Shown here: positions 55,597 to 64,000 of the stretch, piece by piece
Position numbering within the stretch: the stretch's first letter is position 1
Layout: each line of letters begins with the position of its first letter
DNA from: Deinandra increscens subsp. villosa
Taxonomy: Eukaryota; Streptophyta; Magnoliopsida; Asterales; Asteraceae
Assembly (NCBI GenBank): GCA_039602395.1
Contig: JBCNJP010000025.1
Location: 53,170,555 to 53,234,554, forward strand
DNA length: 64,000 bases
Direction of reading: 5' to 3'
Program-made: the position numbers and the translations under genes
Notes under the pieces: model-generated
What the model saw: only the letters and a program-made list of their open reading frames with translations
Database searches by the model: none
Told to the model about the DNA's origin: nothing

Positions 55597-56700
55597 TTAA
55601 TTGCTATCCTTGTCTTTGTTTGAGGATATTTTCATCGATGTAGAGTAACATTCCTTGGCCTCTTGCTGGTCGCTGTGGACTGTGATCACACCCCAGGGTG
55701 TTGGCAGCTTCACACATTGATGGTACGTTGAGGGTCTACCCACGATTACATTGTACCCTGAAGGTGCGTCCATCACACAGAACCGTTGAACTGAGTTGAG
55801 CCCTTCTACATAGACCGGAAGCTTGATTTCACCTAGGGTATTCTTCGTTTCACCACTGAAACCCACGAGTACCGTGGATTTTGAGATGATCTCTGAATGT
55901 GGAATCGCCATCTTTTGCAAAGCCTTCAACTGGATTATGCTTACTGAACTTCCTCCATCGATCAAGATCCTCTTCACAATGTTGTTGGCGATGTGAAGTG
56001 TTATCACCAATCCATCATGATGAGGGTCTATGATATCGCGTCTATCGTCTTCGCCGAACGTAATTTCCTTGACATCAGGTTGAACGGAACTCTTCCTGGG
56101 TCTTCCCTCTCTATCTGACTTGGATTCCTTGGCATGTCTTTTCGCTGCAGAATAAGAGGTACCACAAATATCAGAACCACCAGAAATGAAGTGGATTACC
56201 TTAGCATCCGGGGGTGGTGAGGATGCTCTCTCAAGACGGCCATCGTCGCGTCCAGAATCCTGGGACCTTGCACCACTGTCCCTGGATTTTGGGTTCTGCT
56301 CCCTGGATTTATCCTTATTCTTTCCTAGGAGCTCCTTCAAGTAACCTTTGCTGAGTAGATAGCTAATTTCTCTCCTCAGGGCCATGCAATCCTCGGTCTG
56401 GTGACCAAATTCTTCATGGTAGGCACACCATTTGGACTTGTCCTTCCAAGTAGAAGGTCTATCATTCTTCTTGGGCCATCTTGCTTTGTCTCCAAGATCC
56501 TGCATAGCAAACACAACACCAGAAATATCAATAGTATAATTGTTAAGGGAAGGATATTCTTCTTCCTCTTCATCCTGGTCCACACTGTTCACTCGACGTT
56601 CATCGGGCCTTGAGTATGGCTTAGATCGCTGTGATCTAGGATGTGAGGACTCTGATGTCATGTTGGAGCTGTTGAATCCTGGGGAGGATTCACTCTTTCC
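55597..56700 (-). pseudogene. Tat gag C-terminus and protease
   Basis: From the right: a basic Ser/Arg-rich segment, GVVFAMQDLGDKARWPKKND, a knuckle-like CAYHEEFGHQTEDC (about 56410), LLSKGYLKELLGKNKDK, then FISGGSDICGTSYSAAKRH. The retropepsin active site is ILIDGGSSVSII (about 55960), followed by VLVGFSGETKNTLGEIKLPV and NVIVGRPSTYHQCVKLPTPW. The main capsid domain is missing because the element stops at about 56700 against TR-GAG3 sequence. Confidence 0.85.
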
Positions 56701-56706
56701 TAGAAA

Positions 56707-56935
56707 TTACGATCGGAAAGTCCCCCCGTGACTTTTCGATCAGCTTCTCGATTCGATCGGAAAATCGCCTCTAAAACTTTTCGATCCACCCCTACTTTTC
56801 GATCGAGTAGTGTACTTTTCGACCAAGATCTTGTCCTATCGAAAAGTACTTTCCGACCAGATTCGTCCGACCGAAAACCCACTTTCCGATCGCAAACCCA
56901 CTTTTCGGTCCAAATCCCTTTTGCGGCAAAAACAC
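56707..56935 (+). repeat. CGATC/CGACC word array in the TR-GAG3 leader
   Basis: About a dozen copies of (ACTT)TTCGATC, GATCGGAAA and TTCCGACC, in both orientations, at irregular spacing in some 230 bases directly upstream of the conserved pre-gag leader. Confidence 0.82.
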
Positions 56936-57127
56936 TATTATGCATGCTTCACTAAAACGGACATAAATTTTGACTCGTTCGGAGTTAGAAGCTCAAATTT
57001 TTACACGACGTCCGTGAGAACGAGCCCCAGAATTACCCCCGACTAACGTCCAGGGGAGCTCGTTTGGACCTCCAAATTCCACTCGGAAGGCCTCCGTTTT
57101 TCAGTTTTAAGTTTTTGACACTATTCT

Positions 57128-59239
57128 TTGAATCATGATTTTGCCGCTTTTACAGGGTTTGCACTTGAAGAGGATTCAAAGTCGATGGCAAGTACTCAAG
57201 TTGTTTCTCCTGTTGTTGATGATCAAACTCAGATATGTTCGTACTCGGCATGCTCAGAATCGATCGAACAATATAAGCAACTGTTTCGAATTGAACAAGG
57301 AGACCGTATCAATGCAGAGTACAAACTAGAGAATCATCTAAAACAAGTTGAACCCAACAAAAAGAAGTTAGAGGCTGTATATGAAGAACTCAGCCAGCAG
57401 AAGTATCTTTTCCGAGCATTCCACGAAAAAATTGCCAAAGAAGCGGAGGAAAAGCGGAAGATCAATCATGTTGATGGATCATGGGTTTGTAATGGCGAGG
57501 AATGCTCAAATCCCACATGTTGTGCTTTGATTAAATAATGGGAGAGCAAGTTTACAAACGAATGTAAGAATCATTCAAAAGCCACTTGGGAAATCAACAA
57601 CTATAAAGATATTGCAAGGGTTTATAGAGAAAAGTTTGAAGCGGTTAAACCGGACCTAGTTAAATGTCCACAAGATAAGAGTGATAAAAGCACCCTTTTA
57701 AGAGTGGCTGAAAGCAAGGTGGAAGAATTGACACGAGAACTCACTGAACTGAAGGCAAAGTTTAATTCTACTGAGATTGCATTGGTGAAGCATCAAGTTA
57801 TACAAAAGAAAATGATGGACTCTCACCACGCTTTATTTAAATCAGAAGATCGACTCAAGCATGTGCAAGAAACATCTGGTCTCGGGGATGCAAACTTTCC
57901 TCCCCCACTACAACATGAGTACGTCAAACTGCCCCAAACTGCAGAGGAAGTGTTGAAAGAGTCCCTTAATGAAGAAAACATGGTTTATGGGCCTCAACCT
58001 GTGCGTGAAGATAAAAAGAGAGCCACGGAAGCTTCTGAGAGTGCAGGTTCCAAGTCTAATGAAGTGAAGAAGGCTACTGAGGTGAAAACTCCGGTTGTAG
58101 ATGAAAAATAGAAAAAGTATCCAAAAATTGATACTGTTTATTTCAAGGTTGTAAATGAGGTGCAGCGGGAAAAGGTGATCATGACAACAAGACCCGAGGG
58201 GAAGATACTTATGACATCTGGGTCTATGTTTGACCAAGAATTAGATGCTGGTTATGAACTACTATCCTTTGCCTCCAAGTTCAAAGGCTTGGGATGCGTC
58301 AACAATTTGTCATGTGACATTAAGAGTGTAAGACCCAAGATCACCATCAAGCCTCCAACCCCCATCCCGATAAAGATTAAACGACCCAAAACCACCATCA
58401 CGTCTTCAACTGGGCCATCTGCAGCTTTGAACAGTACAGGTGAGCAGAAGGGGGTTCCAAAGTCTCCTATTTCATCAGTTGGGTCATGCAGTGGCAATCC
58501 AGCTATAACATCAAGCTGTCAAGTGGGTCGAAAAGCTGAAATGTCTTGTTCAGCTCAATTTTCTACCAATTGGAGATCTGGATTCTACCCAAAGATGCAA
58601 CCAAGTGTTCATGCCTCTTCATCAAAGTCATACAAATCAAATGGTCACACATCTGACTTCTACTTGAAGAAGCAGACCTGCTTTAACTGTGGCACCCCAG
58701 GTCACATTGCTCGTAACTGTTTATATCGACCCTATGAGCCATATTATCCGAAAAGTCAAAGTGTTTCATCTCAGGAATTAGATAAGTCTAAGCCAATGAA
58801 GGTGCAACCACCTAAGGCAATCAAAACTGTTTCTCCTGAGATAAAACCCTTTGATCAACATTGGAGCACTGCCAAAGAGCAGAGAAAATTTTCTAATCAT
58901 AAATATGTTTTTCCAAATTATGAAAATTTTCATAAGAAGGTAAACAAACCGATTTCAAAACAACACAATGTTGAAAAACCTAAAGTTACCCCTCCAAAGG
59001 TAACTAAAATTGTTTTGAAAAGGAAACCTGAACTGAAGATGGTTGAAAACCCTAAAGTCACTCCTCTAAAAGTGACTGAAACAATTCTTAAATCACCTCA
59101 AATTTGGAAACCTAAATCAATGGCAGCCACAACTCCAATTCCCAATATCCGAAAAAGACTGTGCTTAAAAGAAGTAACTTTCAATGACTCTGTAGGTATA
59201 CCCAGAACAACAATGGCCTGGGTACTTATGGCTAACTGA
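57128..59239 (+). pseudogene. Gag-like protein of TR-GAG3, two in-frame stops
   Basis: One frame of 704 codons interrupted by TAA at 57536-57538 and TAG at 58109-58111. The UBN2-like N-terminal domain of TR-GAG1 and TR-GAG2 is absent: the frame starts directly in a coiled-coil type region (NAEYKLENHLKQVEPNKKKL, later VEELTRELTELKAKFN). A basic Pro/Lys/Thr-rich part follows, and a single zinc knuckle, CFNCGTPGHIARNC, lies near 58680. The C-terminus is rich in Lys, Pro and Val repeats (KVTPPKVTKIVLKRK) and ends MAWVLMAN. It may still bind RNA but probably cannot form particles. The start at 57128 is the first ATG after the conserved leader. Confidence 0.8.
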
Positions 59240-59296
59240 TCTCTCACAGTGTGCAGGAACAGTCAAGGAGGACTTTCATTAAACTTGTTTGTTTGT

Positions 59297-59317
59297 GATA
59301 GTGATTGTTCCAGGCAC
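59297..59317 (+). pseudogene. Relic of a Copia protease active site
   Basis: Shortly after the gag stop one frame reads DSDCSRH, matching the DSGCSRH active-site motif of Copia proteases except for Gly to Asp. It is preceded in frame by NSQGGLSLNLFVC. No further pol sequence is recognisable. Confidence 0.5.
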
Positions 59318-59940
59318 GGGATAGGAGGCATCTCTTCACCTCATGACAAGCAGATTTTAATGGAGAGTATGTTCTCCTTGTGAGAGGTAAAACAAAATCA
59401 GCATAGAGAGGTAACATTGTCTGACTTGGATATTTCTTGATCAAATTGCATGTGATATGACATTGTTTGCATCAAAAACCCAGTTCTGGAAAATTTTCAA
59501 AAGATAAACTTTGAAGGTTAGCTTGGCTAGTTTTAGTAGTTATTTGTTAAAAAAAAAGAAAATAATAAAAAAAAATTCTAAAACTACAAAAAAAAATAGA
59601 GCTTTAGTTTTAGTTAGTGTGTGTTGTTATTAAAAAAAATCAAAAAGCAAGGGGAAGAATAGAAAAGATGAAATAGTTGACCCCTCAAAAATTTGTACTT
59701 TTTAATTTTTAATATTTTGTTTGTTTGCTTGAGAAGGGAGGAAGTGAAATAAACTTTCGTCTTGGAGATGGCTGACACGTGTAAGGCAGATGTGAAAGAC
59801 ATGATCCATGGTGATATGCTGGTAGGCTCGGCTCTTTAAATCTGAAAATGTAGGCGTTACACACTTAAAGATAACATATGACAGTTTGTTGGGTAACAAC
59901 ACTTAGGTTAATTGCATCTCTATTTGACTGCATGTTCAAG
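59318..59940. other. TR-GAG3 3' region, non-coding
   Basis: A-rich sequence including poly(A)-like runs near 59550-59640 and the conserved GGTAGGCTCGGC at 59821-59832. No coding frame. Confidence 0.55.
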
Positions 59941-59949
59941 TTCCCGATA

Positions 59950-60102
59950 CACACGCTTGTCTCCAAGAGTGTGAATTTGAGCTAAAAAAGTCGGTGTCCC
60001 CTCTTCTTTGCGCGAGCAATGACCTGGGGATGCTTCGCATGTATGTAAGGCTCTCCTCTGCTTTGCGTGAGCAATGACCTGGAGTTGTTCATACATACGT
60101 GC
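59950..60102 (+). promoter_or_regulatory. Hairpin cluster in the 3' region of TR-GAG3
   Basis: Hairpin 59994-60033: outer stem GTGTCCCC/GGGGATGC, inner TTGC-GCGA-GCAA. Hairpin 60037-60102: ten-pair outer stem GCATGTATGT/ACATACGTGC, inner TTGC-GTGA-GCAA. Both loops are GNRA and both keep the CTTTGCG and GACCTG core of TR-GAG1. A further stem upstream, 59950-59973 (CACAC/GTGTG with CTTG/CAAG), has a TCTC loop and may be a diverged third member. Located about 0.7 kb after gag, as in TR-GAG1 and TR-GAG2. Confidence 0.72.
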
Positions 60103-61401
60103 TTCTAGATCATCAATAAAAATAAATAAATATATTAAAAAAAAATAATATACACCCAAAAGATGCCAAAGAGCACATCAAAATAGACCCTCAAGTGTCC
60201 AAAACCCTCAGCCTAGTCACTAATGTGTACTACGTGTCATAGTCAGGTTACAGCCTGCTTGAAACACCTCTGGGAAATTAGTTGACACTGTATATTATCC
60301 CAAAAAATCTCTGTGATCTATTCTTTCTCTTCTCAACCAAGTCTAGAGCTTAGTTTTAAACTTCTGGTTCAGGTTGTGAAAATATGTGGTAGGGAATTTA
60401 TATGCTTGATAGTGTGTAATAACATGTACCTAGGATTTGTTGAAACCCACTTGCAGTTCATAACTAATGCACCTTAAAAGATAATAAAGTGACAAACAGC
60501 CTGATAAAGAAAGGGTTTGAGTTTAATGTGGATCAGTATATTGGCAATCACCTGGACGTGTTCGAGTAACAGAAGCTGAAAAGGGTTCCTTGGTCAAATT
60601 CATACGGTTTGATCCCAAATAAAACCTTCTCGTTTAGTAATTTGGTATGTTTGTTTTTATTTGTATTTTTCTGTTGTGTTACCTTAATTTTTATTGTTTT
60701 TTTTAACCATGGTCAGGTTAATTTAAAGGTTTTAATAAGTTTTTATGGGTTTTATGCTAGAAAGTTTGACCCCCTTCAGAATCTCAGGGGAAGATAATGT
60801 GAAGAGTCCTCGGGTTCAGGGGAAGTTGTTTGGTTAAATAATGCTAACCCGATAACCAATCATCATTGTCTGGTTAGTGTCTGTTCCATGTTGTGCTTTA
60901 CAGGTTAAGTCAGAAAAGAACAACTCATGGACAAGAAAGTCAAGGACTCAGTTGACCAAAGCACTGATGCTACTACTGATCAAGTTGAAGAACCATCCGG
61001 AAAAGGACTTATCCTATACTTAGGGGAAGTTTGTTGGTTGTTCAAGTAAAGCTTCCAAAGATTCAAAAGACACTGTTCGTATGTTGAGGGGAAGCTAAAT
61101 GCCGCCAGTTCAAGATCTACAATCAATAACGACAAGATAGAGGTTTTAAATTTTTTTACCGGATGATCCAGCGAGAACTAAAGTTTCTTTCAAGAAGGAC
61201 CAAGTAGTTGAGAATCCTCCTTTAATTACTTGTTCATTTCAAGAAGTGTAAGCTGTTGCTGATAAAGAGAAAAGTCATTAATCGTTCCCGTTGCTGCTCA
61301 ATGAAGATCGTTCAAGATAAAGAATCTTCATCAACCCATGCTCATGCCAAGGCGAAGAGTGAAAGTTGAAGACATTTAATATCACAAGCCAAGAGGAAGA
61401 T
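60103..61401. other. TR-GAG3 3' region up to the LTR, non-coding
   Basis: No coding frame. AGGGGAAG, a polypurine-tract-like motif, occurs four times (about 60787, 60816, 61021 and 61085). The tract next to the LTR is AAGAGGAAGAT (61391-61401). Confidence 0.55.
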
Positions 61402-61935
61402 TGTAAGGGACTAAATTGTGGCTTGTGTATTAAATCATCCTTTGGCGGACTATTTTGAAGGCCTATGTGCTAGAATAGGTGAAAAATAGTTGGTTTATTA
61501 TTGTATTGGGTCATTGGGCCATTTTAGATAGGTTTGGGCTTAGTTTAAAAGAGTTTAGATGGGTTTTAGTGGGCCTGGAAAGTCAAATACGGGAATTAGG
61601 TGTTAATTAAGGTTTTTATCTTGGCTTGTTCTCCAAGTTGGAGAATCCCTATAAATTGGGAAGCCTTCTCATTAGTTAGGGTTGCTGGTTGTTGATTGGG
61701 AGCCATTCACAAGGTGTAAAATTCGTGAACCTCTCTCGGGTTACGAATTCATTGTGTTCAAGCAACATAAAGTGAATCAAGTTTAATTTCTCATTCGGTA
61801 TTGTGTATTCTATTTTATTTCTTGATTCGTATTTGGTGGTTTATTGCTTATTTTCTCGAATCACTTGTTAATCTCGGATTCCGCACGAGATTAATAAGCT
61901 TTGGTATCGCGTGAGGGTTTAAATCGATCCTTACA
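61402..61935 (+). repeat. 3' LTR of TR-GAG3 (534 bp)
   Basis: Ends form a perfect inverted pair, TGTAAGG and CCTTACA. TATA box TATAAATT at 61650-61657. A purine tract precedes it. Assignment to TR-GAG3 is by position and orientation, since no 5' LTR survives for comparison. Confidence 0.65.
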
Positions 61936-63327
61936 CCCATTGGAGAAGAGGTTCTTGGTGGCAACAGTGTTGCACTACACATGTTAAAGGTGTTATAATA
62001 CATGTCCTAAACAATAGGGAGTGGGTTAAAAGCTGGTTATTTTCAAATTCTAGAACCTGTTTATGGCATGCTCATACCTGGTTGTGTCAATTGTTTCTAG
62101 CCTTTTCTTCGTTTGAAGTATTGTGTCATTTGACTACTTGGTCATGGATGGGGGGTGGTTTACATGGGTAATATGTTGGAGAAGGGACTATAAAACCTCA
62201 AAGGGTAGTCATTCGAAGCTTTAAGGCTTCTCCCTGCTGCTATCTTATTCTGTTGAGTCCTATTGAAATTTTTGAGATTATTCTGGCATCTGTTTGGATT
62301 GATTTAAATCTAAAGGATGCTTTAGCTGATATGATTAGGGAATGGAGGAGTGAAAAGCATGGAGTATGCTTATGCCAATGGGGTAGTTACATTAAGCAGA
62401 CCAGGAAAGTTAGGTTATTGATTTCTAAAAACTTTATTTTTATAGCACCCTTTCTCGGATTGCAATCATTTTCTCTTTTGGTGTTATACCATTTGGCTTT
62501 TTATGCTTTTTATCTTTGTGTCAACCATTTTGGGTTTTGGGTGGGGGAAACTGTTGGGTTGGAAGGTGGTGGAAAGGTGGGGCTCCAAGTTCAAAGGTGA
62601 GTTTTGGGGTGGGAAATGGTACAAAATGCACACATTGCACCTCCTTGTTATACACTAGGGGGGGGGGGGGGAGTGAGGTATGGTGTAATCTTGAAGGGAG
62701 GAGTGGAAGAGATGAGGGATTCTAGATTGAATAGGAACTGGGGGTGGGGGGTTATTTTGGGTCTGTAAATTTGAGGATGAGATTGACTATAAAGCTTGGG
62801 TAGTCCTCAAATACTTCATGGTATTTTCCATAAAAACTCAATCTTTTGTGATTTATATTCTATTAAGTTCTATGTGGAACTTAGCCTTGTTTTTTTATTT
62901 ATAATCCTCTATCTTTTGATCCTGTATTTGGGGGCAATGATAAATAAGCTATTATGAATTGGTGGTTAAGTGTTAGATGTCAACAGTGTTGCATGAACCT
63001 GGGAGATATAAGGTTGGATGATATAGAGGTCTATAGGACATTACTTTCCTCCCCTAAATTTTATATTTGTAGCTCCATACCTCTGCGTCAAAACCATTTA
63101 GTCCAATAAAAAATTTCAAGCCTTTTACTTTTTCTATATTTGAGTCATTGGTCCATTTGGACTAGAAGGGGAGTTGATGCTACTGGTACCTTAATCAGTT
63201 GCTGGCTGGGAGTTTACTAGATGGATATATATAGGTATATGATGAGTTATAGGTGGGTTGGAAACTGTTGGAAAGGAAAAGGTAGAAAATGGAAATGGTC
63301 ACTGATGGGTGTATGATTGGGTATTTC
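61936..63327. other. Unrecognised sequence between two retroelements
   Basis: The longest frame (62253-62600, 115 codons) matches nothing I know and has a hydrophobic middle. A run of 14 G lies at 62658-62671. AACAGTGTTGCA occurs at about 61966 and 62983. It may be host intergenic DNA or old decayed transposon. Confidence 0.35.
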
Positions 63328-64000
63328 TGTAAGTACACAGACGAATCTTACTACTGCATGATTCGATCGATATGATAAACACGTATGTAAATAAAGCTTT
63401 GCTTTATTGATTCACTTAGAGGTTACAAAGAGTTCTAGAGAGAGAGAGACACACTCAATTACACACAGTTAAGAGAATAGGAATGACAGAACTTAGAACT
63501 CTCTCTAACACAAACTATTTATAGTAACCACTTAATCTAACGTACCAACCAACATACCATTGGGATGTTGGCTACGTACCAACTGGTACGGCCCATGGTA
63601 CACAGACCTTAAGACTCACACAAATATGCTCTTATCTAGATACAATACACGAGACACATTGCAGCATATGAATATGCTCTAACAAACTCCCCCTTGATGT
63701 GTAGTGTATCTATGCTAACTAAACTCTAATCTTTAATCTTCAGCATCGCTGCATCTGATCTTCAACTTGAAATTTCTTGTCAACTATAGAGCTTGCATAG
63801 CTAGATCAGAACTTGAACAATCTTTAAACTTCAAGATCCATTTGTGAAAGATACCACAAACTCCCTCTTTCACCATGCTTGAGTCTTGTCACACAGAACC
63901 TACAATTTCAGAAGACAGAAGCGCGTCTTTCTTTTTCTTTTGAAAATTAATTTAATCTTGACGCAAAACTTCTCTTCGAGAATTCAAGATATATTTTTGA
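63328..64000 (-). mobile_element. TR-GAG4: 3' end of another element of the TR-GAG1 family
   Basis: LTR 63328-63684 (357 bp). In sense it starts TGTTAGAGCATATTC like TR-GAG1 and has TATTTATA at 63526-63533 (TATA complement) and the poly(A)-signal hairpin at 63390-63408. The polypurine tract complement AACTCCCCCTT follows at 63685. The remaining 300 bases match the TR-GAG1 3' region closely, including the conserved hairpin. The rest lies beyond the window, so whether it is gag-only cannot be seen. Confidence 0.85.
63955..63990 (-). promoter_or_regulatory. Conserved hairpin upstream of the TR-GAG4 3' LTR
   Basis: Outer stem ATCTTGA/TCAAGAT and inner TTCTC-GAA-GAGAA in sense. The last outer pair is A-T where TR-GAG1 and TR-GAG2 have G-C. 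Confidence 0.72.

Larger units (their letters stand above)
42303..56700 (-). mobile_element. Tat-type gypsy element D with antisense gene, split by TR-GAG2
   Basis: Minus-strand element inserted in the reverse transcriptase of element C. Left to right on the plus strand: 3' LTR, polypurine tract, an antisense intron-containing gene, the TR-GAG2 insertion (45972-51784), then integrase, archaeal-type RNase H, reverse transcriptase, protease and part of gag. It ends at about 56700, where TR-GAG3 leader sequence begins, so its 5' LTR and gag N-terminus are deleted. Tat membership rests on the extra RNase H after the RT-linked one and on the antisense ORF. Confidence 0.85.
56707..61935 (+). mobile_element. 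TR-GAG3: 5'-truncated gag-only element
   Basis: Begins in mid-leader with no 5' LTR or primer site, has a gag frame (57128-59239), a long 3' region with GNRA hairpins, and a 3' LTR at 61402-61935. The leader just before gag (56950-57120) shares ACTAAAAC, CGGAGTTAG and CGTTTTTCAGTTTTTAGTTTT-like phrases with TR-GAG1. It meets the truncated Tat element D at 56700-56706, so a deletion removed the facing ends of both. Confidence 0.78.

Noticed and set aside
56728..57046. Small Arg/Ser/Phe-rich frames in both strands
   Set aside because: By-products of the CGATC word array in the TR-GAG3 leader.
62658..62671. Run of 14 G as a possible quadruplex
   Set aside because: A single homopolymer without further G tracts. 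It may also be a sequencing error.

Overview
This window is nuclear DNA from a flowering plant, almost certainly a eudicot and plausibly a daisy-family (Asteraceae) species. The eukaryote call rests on GT-AG introns, tRNA-iMet-type primer sites and plant-specific transposon lineages. The family call is only an inference from the style of the LTRs. Nearly all of the 64 kb is mobile DNA, heavily nested. The one likely host-type gene is an intact F-box gene, and it lies inside a Helitron. I saw no tRNA, rRNA or CRISPR. Positions 37506-38005 are a 500-N assembly gap.

Layout. (1) 1-7030: unrecognised DNA, then the 5' end of a minus-strand gypsy element (word array 1915-2360, primer site, LTR 2702-5502), a 171-bp tandem repeat (5515-6905) and a TA/TG microsatellite. 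(2) 7147-8103: a Mutator-like element with long inverted repeats and a captured GRF zinc-finger fragment. (3) 8523-10097: a decayed Ptta/En/Spm (Transposase_24-type) pseudogene. An intron of it appears to have been hit by a Helitron (10125-22034) that carries a helicase remnant, the F-box gene and a nearly intact Ale/Retrofit-type Copia element (11696-16521) with identical LTRs. (4) 21843-26882: a 2520-bp tandem duplication, almost identical between copies, covering the Helitron 3' end, candidate transposase exons and a broken L1-type LINE. (5) 26954-37505: a minus-strand chromodomain gypsy (Tekay-like) element inserted in the LINE and itself interrupted by a gag-only Copia-type element (TR-GAG1, 30930-37459). 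(6) 38006-38262: a CACTA transposon end. (7) 38320-56700: a plus-strand Tat-type gypsy element cut at 42302 by a minus-strand Tat element. The latter carries an intron-containing antisense gene (43560-45255) and is split by a second gag-only element (TR-GAG2, 45972-51784, perfect CGTGC target duplication). (8) 56707-61935: a third, 5'-truncated gag-only element (TR-GAG3). (9) 63328-64000: the 3' end of a fourth (TR-GAG4).

The most striking signal is shared by these gag-only elements. Between the gag stop and the 3' LTR, TR-GAG1 and TR-GAG2 carry three consecutive hairpins with GNRA tetraloops, and the stems differ by compensatory changes. Diverged TR-GAG3 keeps at least two such hairpins at a similar distance. 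A second covarying hairpin sits just upstream of the 3' LTR in TR-GAG1, 2 and 4. Separately, each retroelement family repeats its own short word at irregular spacing, usually in the leader between the primer site and gag: TCCGC, CCGAAC, CGATC/CGACC, AAGTTCGCTAAG and AGTTTCGCT. In some families the same word forms palindromes in the LTR. Both look like conserved, selected RNA or DNA architecture rather than coding sequence. What they do cannot be told from the sequence alone.
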